A DNA stretch of 64,000 nucleotides from NCBI GenBank assembly GCA_022393335.1, contig JAJEKB010021746.1, forward strand, positions 386,093 through 450,092. Reading direction: 5' to 3'. Shown here piece after piece: positions 34,054 through 44,952 of this stretch; position 1 is the stretch's first letter, and every line of letters starts with the position of its first letter. The notes beneath the pieces were generated by a model. The model saw nothing but the letters and a program-made list of their open reading frames with translations. It had not been told where the DNA came from and searched no databases. The DNA comes from Macrotrachela quadricornifera. Its lineage: Eukaryota > Rotifera > Eurotatoria > Philodinida > Philodinidae. A program made the position numbers and the translations under genes.

Positions 34054-35726
34054 TAGACGAATTTTCAAAATATTATTTGTGACCTTTAGAAATCTTCCAC
34101 TACAATAAAAAAAAAGGATCTACATGAAAAATTTATAAAGATTTTTACAGATTGAGAAAGCATTATCAATATTATATAGGATACTTAAATCAAAAATTAT
34201 ATTCCAAAATGAAGTTAAATTTTTGAAATATACTTCATTTTCCTTCTTTTCTGCAAACTAAAGGGGATTTCTAATAAAAAAATGTCATAAAAAGTAAAGT
34301 TTCCTACGAAATACTTTATGTTTTAAATAACTTTTTCAAGTAAACAATAACTTCTGTCAAAACTCAATTGTTCTGGAGAAAAACTAATATGGATAGGAGG
34401 GTAACATTGAAAATTCTCGGATGCAAATCTACAAAACTATAAAATGTTCTGTTATTTTTTCTAATCAATCTAACCGCGTATTAGTGCACAGAATTCGATT
34501 CATCACTGAATTTTTCTTTTATATTCGTTTAATTCTTGTACTAACCATCCTTTTTAAGTATTACAATACAAAGTTTTTTCATTTTGTTACTATTATTCTA
34601 GTTTGAGTTATACCATCCTCTTGTCTAATTCTATAAACATTATATAATACCAATTACATTTCATACTCTGTTGGCTCAGAATAAATTTTCAAATTGACCA
34701 TAGATCGGAAATGATTCTGGTAGACAGTGTGAGACTTTATGTATATAGGTAAATTGATATTATTTGCTTGTTATAATAGGAGAAGAATATTATTTCAACT
34801 AATTAGAATCGAGAGAAGAAAAGTCGATAAAATACAAATCAAAATCTAACTTACTGAACTATTTTCCGATACATGTGTGACTACTTTATCGAGTATCAAT
34901 CTTCTGTCTATTTCTCTATGTTCTCTCATGTTTGACTTGCTTCTTTTCCTATACAAGGTGTACATAATAAAACAAAAAAACAATCGTCAGTATACAGATA
35001 TCCCAAATCATCATCCTTCAGTAAAATATAAACCACTACATTCTAAGTCCATCGAATGCGAGATGCTACAAGAAATTGAATTTTGACATGTGCCATTTGA
35101 TTAAAACTAATTAGCACATTTAATCTTGTTTGTACAGTTCAACGAATTAAGTCTGACCTAAAGAGATTCACTAGAATAATCCTTCACCATCAACTATCAT
35201 TTTAATAAAAGCATACGATATCATATATTTTATGTGAACTAAGAAATATTCTCATCTTTCATTCATTCTACTATCTAAACTAAAGGAATGGTCCTCATCC
35301 TAAATAACAAAAGAAACTACAATTCAGAAGTTTCATTGGGAAATCAGTTATACTAATTGCTATTATAATCAAAACTACGTAGCTAAATAAACGATGATAC
35401 TGCTAACTACTCATAGCTATCAACTCTAATTATATCGATACAACACGCCAAAATCAACAACTAAATAGAATGACTCGGAAGTGTAAAAATACAGTGATGT
35501 CTTTTACTAAAATCCACTTATGATTTCATCTCATTCACGCACATGACTTAATCAAATGTTAACTAGTCGATCTGATATCCTAACCTGTTCGTATTTTCCA
35601 ACAGTATGTATCTAGACATATCACTTCAGATTTTCGTCCTTTTTTTTTCTCAGTCACTTAACATTTAGTTATTAGATTGTCTATCAGCTCCTTTACTCAT
35701 TCTCACTTTCTTACTATATTTCATAG
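34054..35726. other. Region upstream of the LRR exons
   Basis: The 5' part of the LRR gene should be here or in the gap, but I could not find a convincing exon with a start codon. Short frames such as that at 34877-35086 have no family resemblance. Composition is AT-rich throughout. Confidence 0.35.
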
Positions 35727-37240
35727 ACCTTCACAACACTATATCTCGGAAAATATAAAATCGGTGTTGAGGGAGCAGAACGTCTTGCCAACGCACTGCA
35801 ACAAAATAAAGTAACACAACCACTAAAGCTCTTCATTCTATACAATCATTGGCTAATTATTTTATTCAGACGCTCACTACACTTCGACTCTCGCACAATC
35901 GAATTGGTGATCAAGGAGCACAACATCTTGCTAATGCTCTACGACAGAATAAAGTAAGATAACCAGTATAACTCTTCTTCATATACATGTATTCAAGCAT
36001 TAATTTATTCAGACACTTACCACACTTCATCTCTGGAACAATCGAATCAGTGATCAAGGAGCAGAGCATCTTGCCAATGCTCTGCAACAAAACAAAGTAA
36101 CACTCTCTGTATAGCTCTTTTTATGTAACTGTTCACACACTACTTCATGCAGACACTCACCATACTGAACCTCCATAGTTATGAAATTGGTGATAAAGGA
36201 GCAGAACATCTTGCCCATGCTTTGAAACAAAATCAAGTAACATAATCACCATAAACTTTTTTCTTATTTAACTATGTGTGCACTACCTTATGCAGACGCT
36301 TACTACACTAAGTCTTTGCCATAGTCGAATCAGTGCTAAAGGAGCAGAACATCTTGCCAATGCTCTGCAAAAAAATAAAGTAACACAGCCACTAAAGCTC
36401 TTCTTCTGATTCAACCATGTGTTGACTCTTTTATGCAGACACTCTTTATACTTCGGCTCGCAAACAATCTAATTGGTAATCAAGGAGCTGAATATTTTGC
36501 TAATGCTCTAAAACAAAATAAAGTAATGCAATCAGTACAATCCTTCTTCGTATTCAATCGTTCACACGCTACTTTATACAGACACTCAACACATTGAACC
36601 TTCATGGTAATCAAATCGATGATCAAGGCACAAAACATCTTGCCACTGCTCTGGAACAAAATAAAGTAATATAATCAGTATAGTCCTTCTCCTTATTCAA
36701 CCATTTACGTACTACCTTATGCAGACACTCATCACACTGATCCTCTGGAATAATCAAATCGGTGTTGAAGGAGCAAAACATCTTGCCAATGCTCTTCAAC
36801 AAAATAAGGTATCATAATCAGTCTAGTGTCTTTTCTTATTCAATCCTTCATTCACTGTACTCAGGCACTCACCACATTGAGCCTCAATTTCAATAAAATC
36901 GGTGATCGAGGGGCAGAACATCTTGTGATTGCTATAAAACAAAATAAAGTAATACAACTTCTATTCAATCATTCACACACTATTTCATTCAGACACTCAC
37001 GGCACTTCAACTCGAAAACAACAATATTAGTGATCAAGGAGCAGAACATTTTGCCAATGCGTTGCAACAAAATAAAGTAAGCCAACCGATATACCACCAC
37101 ATCTAATTCAAGAATTCATACACTGCCTTATTCAGACACTCACCACACTATCTTTTGGAAACAGGACCATCAGTAAAGATATACAGTGTCGTTTGAACGA
37201 AATGCTGAAAAACAATGCACGCTTAGCACAATCCATATGA
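35727..37240 (+). CDS. Leucine-rich repeat (RI/NLRC3-type) protein, modular exons, 5' end unresolved
   Basis: Eleven exons seen: 35727-35810, 35870-35953, 36013-36096, 36153-36236, 36296-36379, 36439-36522, 36582-36665, 36725-36808, 36865-36948, 36993-37076 (each exactly 84 nt, 28 codons, phase 0/0) and a terminal 37136-37240 ending in TGA. Each 84-nt exon is one ribonuclease-inhibitor-type repeat, for example TLTTLRLSHNRIGDQGAQHL then ANALRQNK. The repeat starts at the acceptor (ag|acactc) and ends NK at the donor (|gtaa). Seven of the ten introns are 59 nt; the others are 56, 56 and 44. Introns 1 and 5 share their first 24 bases almost exactly, so whole exon-plus-intron units of 143 bp were copied. 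The last exon caps the array (NARLAQSI). Such repeats form a curved protein-binding solenoid, often in NLR-like receptors. No NACHT, CARD or other effector domain is visible here. 314 residues are accounted for. Confidence 0.85.
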
Positions 37241-40200
37241 ATACTAACAATAGGTTGTGTGTAAAAAGTATTTCCATGTCATATTTGCTCAATTTTCGCC
37301 CATTTATCAATCATTGATAATAATAAAAATTAATCAAATAGAATGACCATGCCATAATATTGTTAACTATATATTTAGTGAAATATCATTTTTTCGTCAA
37401 AAGAAAACTTTGTACAAAATTTTTCATGTAGTCTAGTTTTATATTTTAATTAAAACCATCTTAATTAAAAGTATGAGAATATTTTCTTATAAAGTACTTT
37501 TTAGAGCATAACATGCTGTACAAAATATTCAATTTGCTTCTTTTTTTTGACAAATAACATGAAGAAGTCAAAAACTATTGCTTTATAAAAAAGTACTATT
37601 GGAACAAAACGCTTTATTTTTTTGAAAAACTGTTGACTCATATAAAAAGTAACCGTTCAAATAAATTCTCTACAATATTAGCAAGTTAAAACTGTTGTAA
37701 AATATGACGTAGCAACGTTATGAATGACAAAAATTTTGAACAAACATTTAGAAAGAACATGAAATTCTAGTCGTAAATTATTGCTTTTGAGCCTCTTTAG
37801 TAATGAAATCTAAAAATTTATGAACTGAATAAACATATTTATCAAGATCTTTTATTTTAGCCTTTTGTACGTATATCATGGTCACCCGGAATCAAAAATT
37901 CTATTTCACTGAACTAACTATATGCAAGAAAAAGAATTTAAAATACATAAGTAGAATAGTATGGATTTCTCATTCTGATCTGATTATGATCATTTTCATT
38001 TTTATTGCAATTTTTTATAAGATTTGTTCTGTGTACATGATTAAAGGCAAGTAGTCATTATCGCTTCAAAATTATAAAAAAGCTAATGTGATCTTTCAGA
38101 AATCGATACCTTTCAATGATATTAATAATATAAAAATTCAACAAAACTTAAATAATTTATTTTCATTTCATGTTCTTGAAATTGTAATACATCAAGACGA
38201 TAGTCGTACATTTAAATCCCGATTAATCGTTGATTTTTCCTTTTGTATAAATCAAACATGTTCTGTTCTTTATTTTCTTGATAATTTATACATGTAAACT
38301 TCATTTTCATTATTATATTCAGAATTTTTGATTACTGAGTTAAATTAATGAATATTTTTATTTAAATCGCTTTATATGAATCATATAAAAATGAATTTAC
38401 AATGCTAATTGAAAGTCTATTTGAACAGAAAATACATTTATATTAAACAATATATTAGAAAAATAAAACGTTGTAAAATAAATGAACATAAACGAGATAT
38501 TTATTGAAAATCATCCAATCTCATTCATAGTACAGTATTGACATTCACCAAAAAGACGAAAAATTTTTTTTGAATTTCGAATCTCTATAATCATAATGAA
38601 AAATCAAGTAGAAATTATATTTGACTCTCAATTTAATAAATTTTGTAACATTTCTCATTTAATTTATAATTCAAAGCCAAATACCGAAATTAGCGATTAA
38701 ATACGATCTATTATTTCACTTTGGCATCAAAATTAGAATAAAGGTCTCTCTAGTTAATTACTTCTTCTATAATAACATTGTTTTTTTTATTATGTGGTCA
38801 TACTTGAGTGTTTGATAGAGGACACTATGACTTGTTTAAGAATATAATAATATTAACTAATTATTAAATTAATTTTGTAAGAAAAATAAATAAAATGTAT
38901 GTGTAAAAAGTATGACATATATTTCATCAAGTTTTTAAATTTATTTATTTACTATACATAACAACTAAATTATATAAAAAATTAATATGCACAAGTATCA
39001 TTTTTGTTTTCTTTCTTATTTTTATCCTCATTCTTTATGTTATTTATGTGCATCTAAAATCATTTTTCTGCTTTTTTTGCTGATCACTGAAAATAGATCA
39101 ACAATCATCGCTATCTTTATCGGAATCAATGCCTATTTCTTTTATAACTAGGTGGATAAAACAATTAAATAAATCGTTATTGGCAAATGATTGCAACTAT
39201 GTGTGGTTATGTGGTAGATGTGTAAAACTGTAGTAAACACTTTATATATCATAGAAATCGTGTAATAATCGCGATTTATTAATCCGATTAATCGTTAAAA
39301 CTGGTGATTTTTGTCTATTTTTCTCCCAATTTGTGTGCGAAAACTGCATTTACTATAATATAAATAAAAAATAATAATTAATTAATAAATCATACGTGTT
39401 TATCCCTTTGTTTAGTTTTAATTTCTAAATAGTATATAAAGGAATAACAGTACAGGTAGTTTTATTTCTCTTTGAATGAAAAAGTAAATGAGGTTTGCTT
39501 TAAAAAAGTTTGAAAATTTATATGGGAATTATTTTCATTTCTAATATCTAAAGATTACGACATTCTTCTATTTCTTGACGAAAGAGGAAGAATAAGTTTT
39601 TTTCAAAATTAAGAACAACATAAAATTCGTCAATAAGAATGGGAGTATATATGTACCCAAAAGAAGATAAGAATATTTTCGAAAAGCAAAAGATCAGTTG
39701 TAACGAAAGAAATTATGATGTCATTGTATTTTAGTAGCAAGATAAAATAAGATGATAAATGCAGTTGTTTATGACCTTACATATTTTATTAGTTTAATGT
39801 GAACTAAATATTTTTTTCTCTACTGAAGAAATAGGTGGGTGAAAAATAATCCACCGGTTTATATTGTTAGTGATGTTAACCTAAATAAAAAAGAGAAAAA
39901 TTAATTAATATTTATGTTGATTATTGATGTCGACATTGACCTAAATAATTAAAAAAATTTATTTTTAATAATGAAGTTTTTTAAACACTATTTCATTAAT
40001 CGCAGTTTATGGATATATAAAAACACAGTTTTACATATAATGAATAATTAAATATATTTATATCAGTAACCATCACTTGTTTGAAATATGATTAATTGCA
40101 GCTAGTGGCGACCTCTATCCAATCATAGTCACATTTTATAATAATAATATTTTTAATCTAAAAGAGAAAAAAAGATCAAGATTTTCTCCTGAATTTGTCG

Positions 40201-40836
40201 TCAAAATATGATAATTACATTTTCTGTCACCTAAAAAGAATATGCAACAATTTTTAATCAACTAAATCAAATAGTGTTGATTTTAAATTGCATATAAATT
40301 TTATTTTCGTTAGTCTAGAACAAATTCTTATTTTAATCTATTTCAAAAAGACTTAGAAAAAAAAATTATATCGAATGATATGTCAATTTGAAGAGTGCAT
40401 TAAGTGCAGATATCATTCTTCTTTCATCTAAAAATTCATCTTATTGAATTCTACTAGTAAATATAATTAAATCGTTTGCATTTATACAATAACAAAAATC
40501 TATATTATTCATTGACATATTTTTAAAAATTTAAGAATTTTTTTCATTCAGTTCTATGTACATACTCTATGTAGAAATATTCCCTTCTATCGTCGTCGCT
40601 TCAAACAATAGTGTCACTAAGGTCATATTTCACTGTTACCATAAAATACATCAGAAGAGGTTTAATAAAACATTTTTTTTGTTCTGTATGACCGTGATCA
40701 ACTATCTGTATATTATAAAGACTTATTCCAGAACATAAATGCACTATTCTAGGTTACTATTCTTTCTTTAAATAGAGTATCGTAGTCAATTTTTGTCTTT
40801 CATTTCATTTCCTACAACCTATTTCATTAGATAGAT
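37241..40836. other. 3.6 kb AT-rich gene desert
   Basis: Nothing convincing. A plus-strand frame at 38088-38297 is preceded by a possible acceptor (tttcag) but has no partner exon and a composition typical of AT-rich noise. No TIRs or tandem repeats were noticed. The last 100 bases are the promoter region of carbonic anhydrase copy B. Confidence 0.45.
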
Positions 40837-41586
40837 ATGAGTATGAATGATATTATCCTTGCAGCTGCGCTTGATACTTCTTTTGTAAAATCTTCAGAAC
40901 CATTTATTGATAAATGTTGTACGAATAATATTGATTTTGCTCGTACGTATGATGATAATATTTATCAAAATCGAACTATACCTTCTAAACATTTAGCTAT
41001 TATATGCTGTATTGATGCACGTTTAGATGTATTTCGTATATTAGGACTACAACCAGGTGAAGCACATATCATCCGCAATGGTAAATAAATTAAATTTATT
41101 TTTATTAAAGTATTTTTAAATGATCTTTTCGTTTGTTAAAGGCGGTGGTCGTATTCGTGATGCTGTTCGTTCACTTATATGTAGTCAAACATTATTTCAA
41201 ACAAAAGAAGTAATGATTATTCATCATACTGATTGTGGATTTACTTATTTTACAAACAATAATCAAATATTCGCATCACTTACAGTTAGACTTTTCCATT
41301 TAAATATATTATATTTCTCTGAGAAATCTTTTTTTTTATAATTATTTATTAAACTTTTGTATTATTGAATATTTAGGTACAAACAGGAACAAAAGCGAGT
41401 AATTTATCGCTTTATCGTCCATTTTATGAAGGTAATAAACCTGATTTTATGCCAATTATTGATATAGAACAATCAATTCGTGATGATATTGCTGAATATA
41501 AACAATATCCAATGCTTAATCAAAATATTAATATTCGAGGATTTTTATATGATACAAAAACTGGTTTACTCAAAGAAATTAAATAA
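40837..41586 (+). CDS. Beta-class carbonic anhydrase, copy B
   Basis: Three exons, 40837-41080, 41142-41284 and 41377-41586, GT-AG introns of 61 and 92 nt; 198 aa. Same zinc and dyad residues as copy A: C58/D60/R62 in CCIDARLD, and His and Cys in HHTDCGF. Exons 2 and 3 have the same lengths (143 and 210 nt) and phases as copy A, and the C-terminus [14 protein letters not shown] is unchanged. Differences cluster in the N-terminal 30 residues and in the exon 3 start ([14 protein letters not shown]). Two extra codons (Met-Ser) precede the Met that aligns with copy A, so the true start may be 40843. Both copies look functional. The 17-kb spacing contains unrelated genes, so this is not a simple tandem duplication; an older segmental copy or the bdelloid tetraploid background is possible. 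Confidence 0.9.
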
Positions 41587-41926
41587 ACAACAATAGAATT
41601 TCATTGTTTTTTTTTGTATAAACTTCATTAAAACTATTCATTTCTTGTTACATATGTTTTTTTTTATAAATGCGTATTATTGAAACTGAAATGTTTGCAC
41701 TGTTAACAATGACAAGTTAATTTGTAAATGTTTCGATAAATAAAAAGCTCACTGATATTCTATTTATTTTTCAATATTTCAGATCGAAGATAACGATAAT
41801 GATTATAGAATAATATATCAACAGAGATATTTTGCCTATGTTGCATTATTCAATTCAAAGTGTATTTTGAATTTATCTAAAGTTCATTGAAAAAACAACA
41901 ACAATAATAAATTTTTATATAAAATA

Positions 41927-42908
41927 CAGTAGTGTTCAAAACAACTTGCACAAAATTAAATATTTTGTATAACGATTTTCTTGCCGTTAGAAAGTAATTA
42001 CGAAATTCATTTTTCCAGGGATGTATGTGAGTTAGCTATATAACATGTTGACCACACAGAAATGTGATTTCTTTTCTTTTCTGTACATATACGTTTAATC
42101 ATGACGTCATCTAGTGGTTTAAAAAATCATCATATATCAATACTACATTATTGGAATAAAGGCATTTGATGTACTCTTGTTATTCATCGTAAAACAAATA
42201 TTTAACTGAGGACTATCTATTACAATAGTACCAGATTAAAATAAATCGGTGTTAGTCAAAACGTTCAAACGAATGATTGAAATATGCATCTGTAAAAGAA
42301 AAAAAAGGTTTATGAATGAGATCATTATGTAGATCAAGGTGTATTACCTGTTATACGTTAAGATGCAATTTTGATGACTTTTATTAAGTTTATCTGCTTG
42401 AGAGCCATCTATTTTTTTGCTGTTGGGTGTAAGCGATGAAAAGAACTATATTATTTTACAAAAGTTTCCTCATCAAGAGTGTTTCTAATGAGAAAAATAA
42501 CTGAAAATCTATCAGTCATGTCATTAAACAATTCGTTAGCATTAATACATCATAAATACTTCAACATTTATCTGATATCTTGGATGTTCACTTCATAGAA
42601 ACCTTCGCTCAGGTATAAATTATAATGTTGAGAAAATAAAGTCAAAATAAATACATGAACTTCATCATTTTTTAGGGTGAAGAAGTTAAAAATTTTGAAA
42701 CTTGCGTTGTAGTTGATTTTACTATGTGCAACGGAAAAAGATTTTTATTTTATATTTCTTCTAAAGATGAACAAAAGAAGTATCAAATTATGCTGTTTTA
42801 TAGTACTCTTCGTGGGCTATCAACCACAATACAAAACAATCCGAGGAGGACATGCATATAAGATAATACCTGTAGGAAAAGATGTGCAAGTTTTTTTGAA
42901 CACTACTG
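41927..42908 (+). mobile_element. Decayed Tc1-like element with TA flanks
   Basis: 982 bp between TA dinucleotides (41925-41926 and 42909-42910). Terminal inverted repeats: cagtagtgttcaaaacaact on the left; the complement of the right end reads cagtagtgttcaaaaaaact. Both continue with tgcac. Near 42102 a short frame opens with an HTH-like piece (SSGLKNHHISILHYWNKGI) resembling the N-terminal DNA-binding part of Tc1/IS630 transposases. It is then broken by stops. There is no catalytic domain, so this is an internally deleted, non-autonomous copy. Confidence 0.75.
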
Positions 42909-42910
42909 TA

Positions 42911-44952
42911 CATTTGCAACATAGGATATTGTAAAATAAAAAGTATTATTTTTTTTTCTTATAAATGCAACCAATGTATTAATAATTTATTTAATAAGAA
43001 GATGACCTTTAAAAGATATCCGTATGTATTTTACTTGTAGTTTTTTGATGATGTAAACCAGGTATTTAGTCATGATGAGAATGGGAATGCATACTCATCG
43101 TCTCTCTCCATTTTTTGAAGAATGTTCTATTTACCGAAATAAAGATCATAGAATAAAAAAATTCTTCCCTCATTTTGCTCTTTTCATCATTGTATTGATG
43201 AAGATATTCAGTTATTTATAGTAGAGTTATAAAACTAAAATAATAGTTTGTAAGCTATTTTTGCAACAGTAATGGAGCCAGTATATAAATCTGTATTCAA
43301 TACAACATGAATGTAGTGTTTTCACATGTTGTTTTAATAATATAATTAAATTCAAAGTTATATATTTTCATACAATTAAGTTTGTATCGAGCAACAAAGA
43401 ATTATGCTAAACAATTAATTATAGAAAAGGAGATGAGAACTCTAACAGATAATCAGAAAAATTAAGAAAATAAAAAAAAATTATAGATATTTAATATTTC
43501 TTCGTCGAAATGTTTATCGCACTTAATGTCTAATTTGTGACAATACTTCATATATAATTTATCAATAAAGATTGAATCTTAGTATTGATAACATCACTGT
43601 GCTTTAACCCTACAGAATAAGCAATCAGGAATTATTTAATTCATATCTTCTTAGGTTTGGTTTAATCAAAAATAATCACAATGCTTTAGTAGTTATTTGT
43701 TGAAGACGTCGAGTAAGATCGAAATCACATTTATAGTAAAACTCATTAATTTTTATTTTTTCGATTTTTTGTATTATTAATCTTGATTTTGATATATGCA
43801 TATGAAAGTAGATTTAAATCAGTTTGATATATTTAGTAGTATTTCTAACTTTGAATGTGTCTAGATATTTCCACTATTAAGATCGTGCCATTAATCTATT
43901 TATGAATATAATGACAGTGTACCGTAGAAAAGTTGACAGAAAAATATCGAAAAAAGTGATGTCTTTAATAAATGGTGACTCAATGCACTTATATTCATTA
44001 TTGCATTTACCAGATTGAAGTTTATGGAACCTGTATCTGTTTGAAAGCGGTCATATAGCCAACCAAAATTTGAACTCTCAACAGTTGAGCCTCTTCTCTC
44101 AGCCTTCACCTAATCCATATTTGGCTTCATCACATTTACATGTTTATTCTCAATTCCACTGCTGCCTCTGTGATGTTTTGTTGAAAAGTATGGACCGACT
44201 TCCTTAATCAGAGACGAATCGAGAGGAACTCCACCCTCACCCTCACCCTCTACCTTAATAGAAATATATGGAAGACTGTTTTTCTTGTGAAATAGAAATT
44301 TGTTCATACAGCCTTCGTAGAGCTTTCGACAGCGTATTTTCTGAGAAAAAAATCAAGATATTATCGTTTTTCTAAGGTGAGATATCTGTAAACTGAAGAA
44401 GTCGTCCAAATATTTTTTTTATGCTAAATACAGTGTGAAATTGCATTTTTATGTGACTTGTTCATTTCGAATATCGGAAATACCATCAAATTTAGTCAAT
44501 AAAAATTCATTCTTACAGTTTTTGTAGAGCTTTTCACAGTACATCTTTTAAGAAAAAAATCAAAATTGTAATCATGTATCTGTGAAATACCAAATGCTGC
44601 AATCTTTATACCGCAACCGGTATTAGTAATATTTAGGATTTTAAAGGCCGTAAACTACAGTTAATACAAGATATTTTATAGAATTATTGCGTTCTTTTCT
44701 ACTAAAATGCGTCATTCATTGTTGTAAAAAGCCAAACAAAGAGGCAGTTAAAATGCACGTGTTCCTTACTTTTTCTTAACTTGAAAGAGAATTATGTTTA
44801 GACGCACTGACATGGTAGTGGGTTTTTTCTATTAAAAAATGTTTTGAAGCACAATTTGATAAGCATCTTTGATATTTTTTATTTGCAGTTTTTTTTCTTT
44901 CCAACATAAGCATACTTCGCATCAGTCATTTGATGTGCTTTTGAATCAGAAA
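42911..44952. other. Intergenic, with one old direct repeat
   Basis: AT-rich. Around 44307 and again at about 44515 a roughly 53-base piece recurs (tacagccttcgtagagcttt / tacagtttttgtagagcttt, both followed by a gagaaaaaaatcaagat-like end), a 208-base step. A minus-strand frame at 44110-44307 with a (ccctca)n-coded GEGEG stretch has no family resemblance and is not called. Confidence 0.4.

Noticed and set aside
33544..34068. Long frames on both strands through 33611-34010
   Set aside because: They consist almost entirely of unknown residues from the N gap.
38088..38297. 69-codon plus-strand frame with an upstream tttcag
   Set aside because: No partner exon, no domain, composition of AT-rich noise.
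44110..44307. 65-codon minus-strand frame with GEGEG
   Set aside because: The Gly/Glu stretch comes from a short ccctca repeat; the frame has no recognised relatives.
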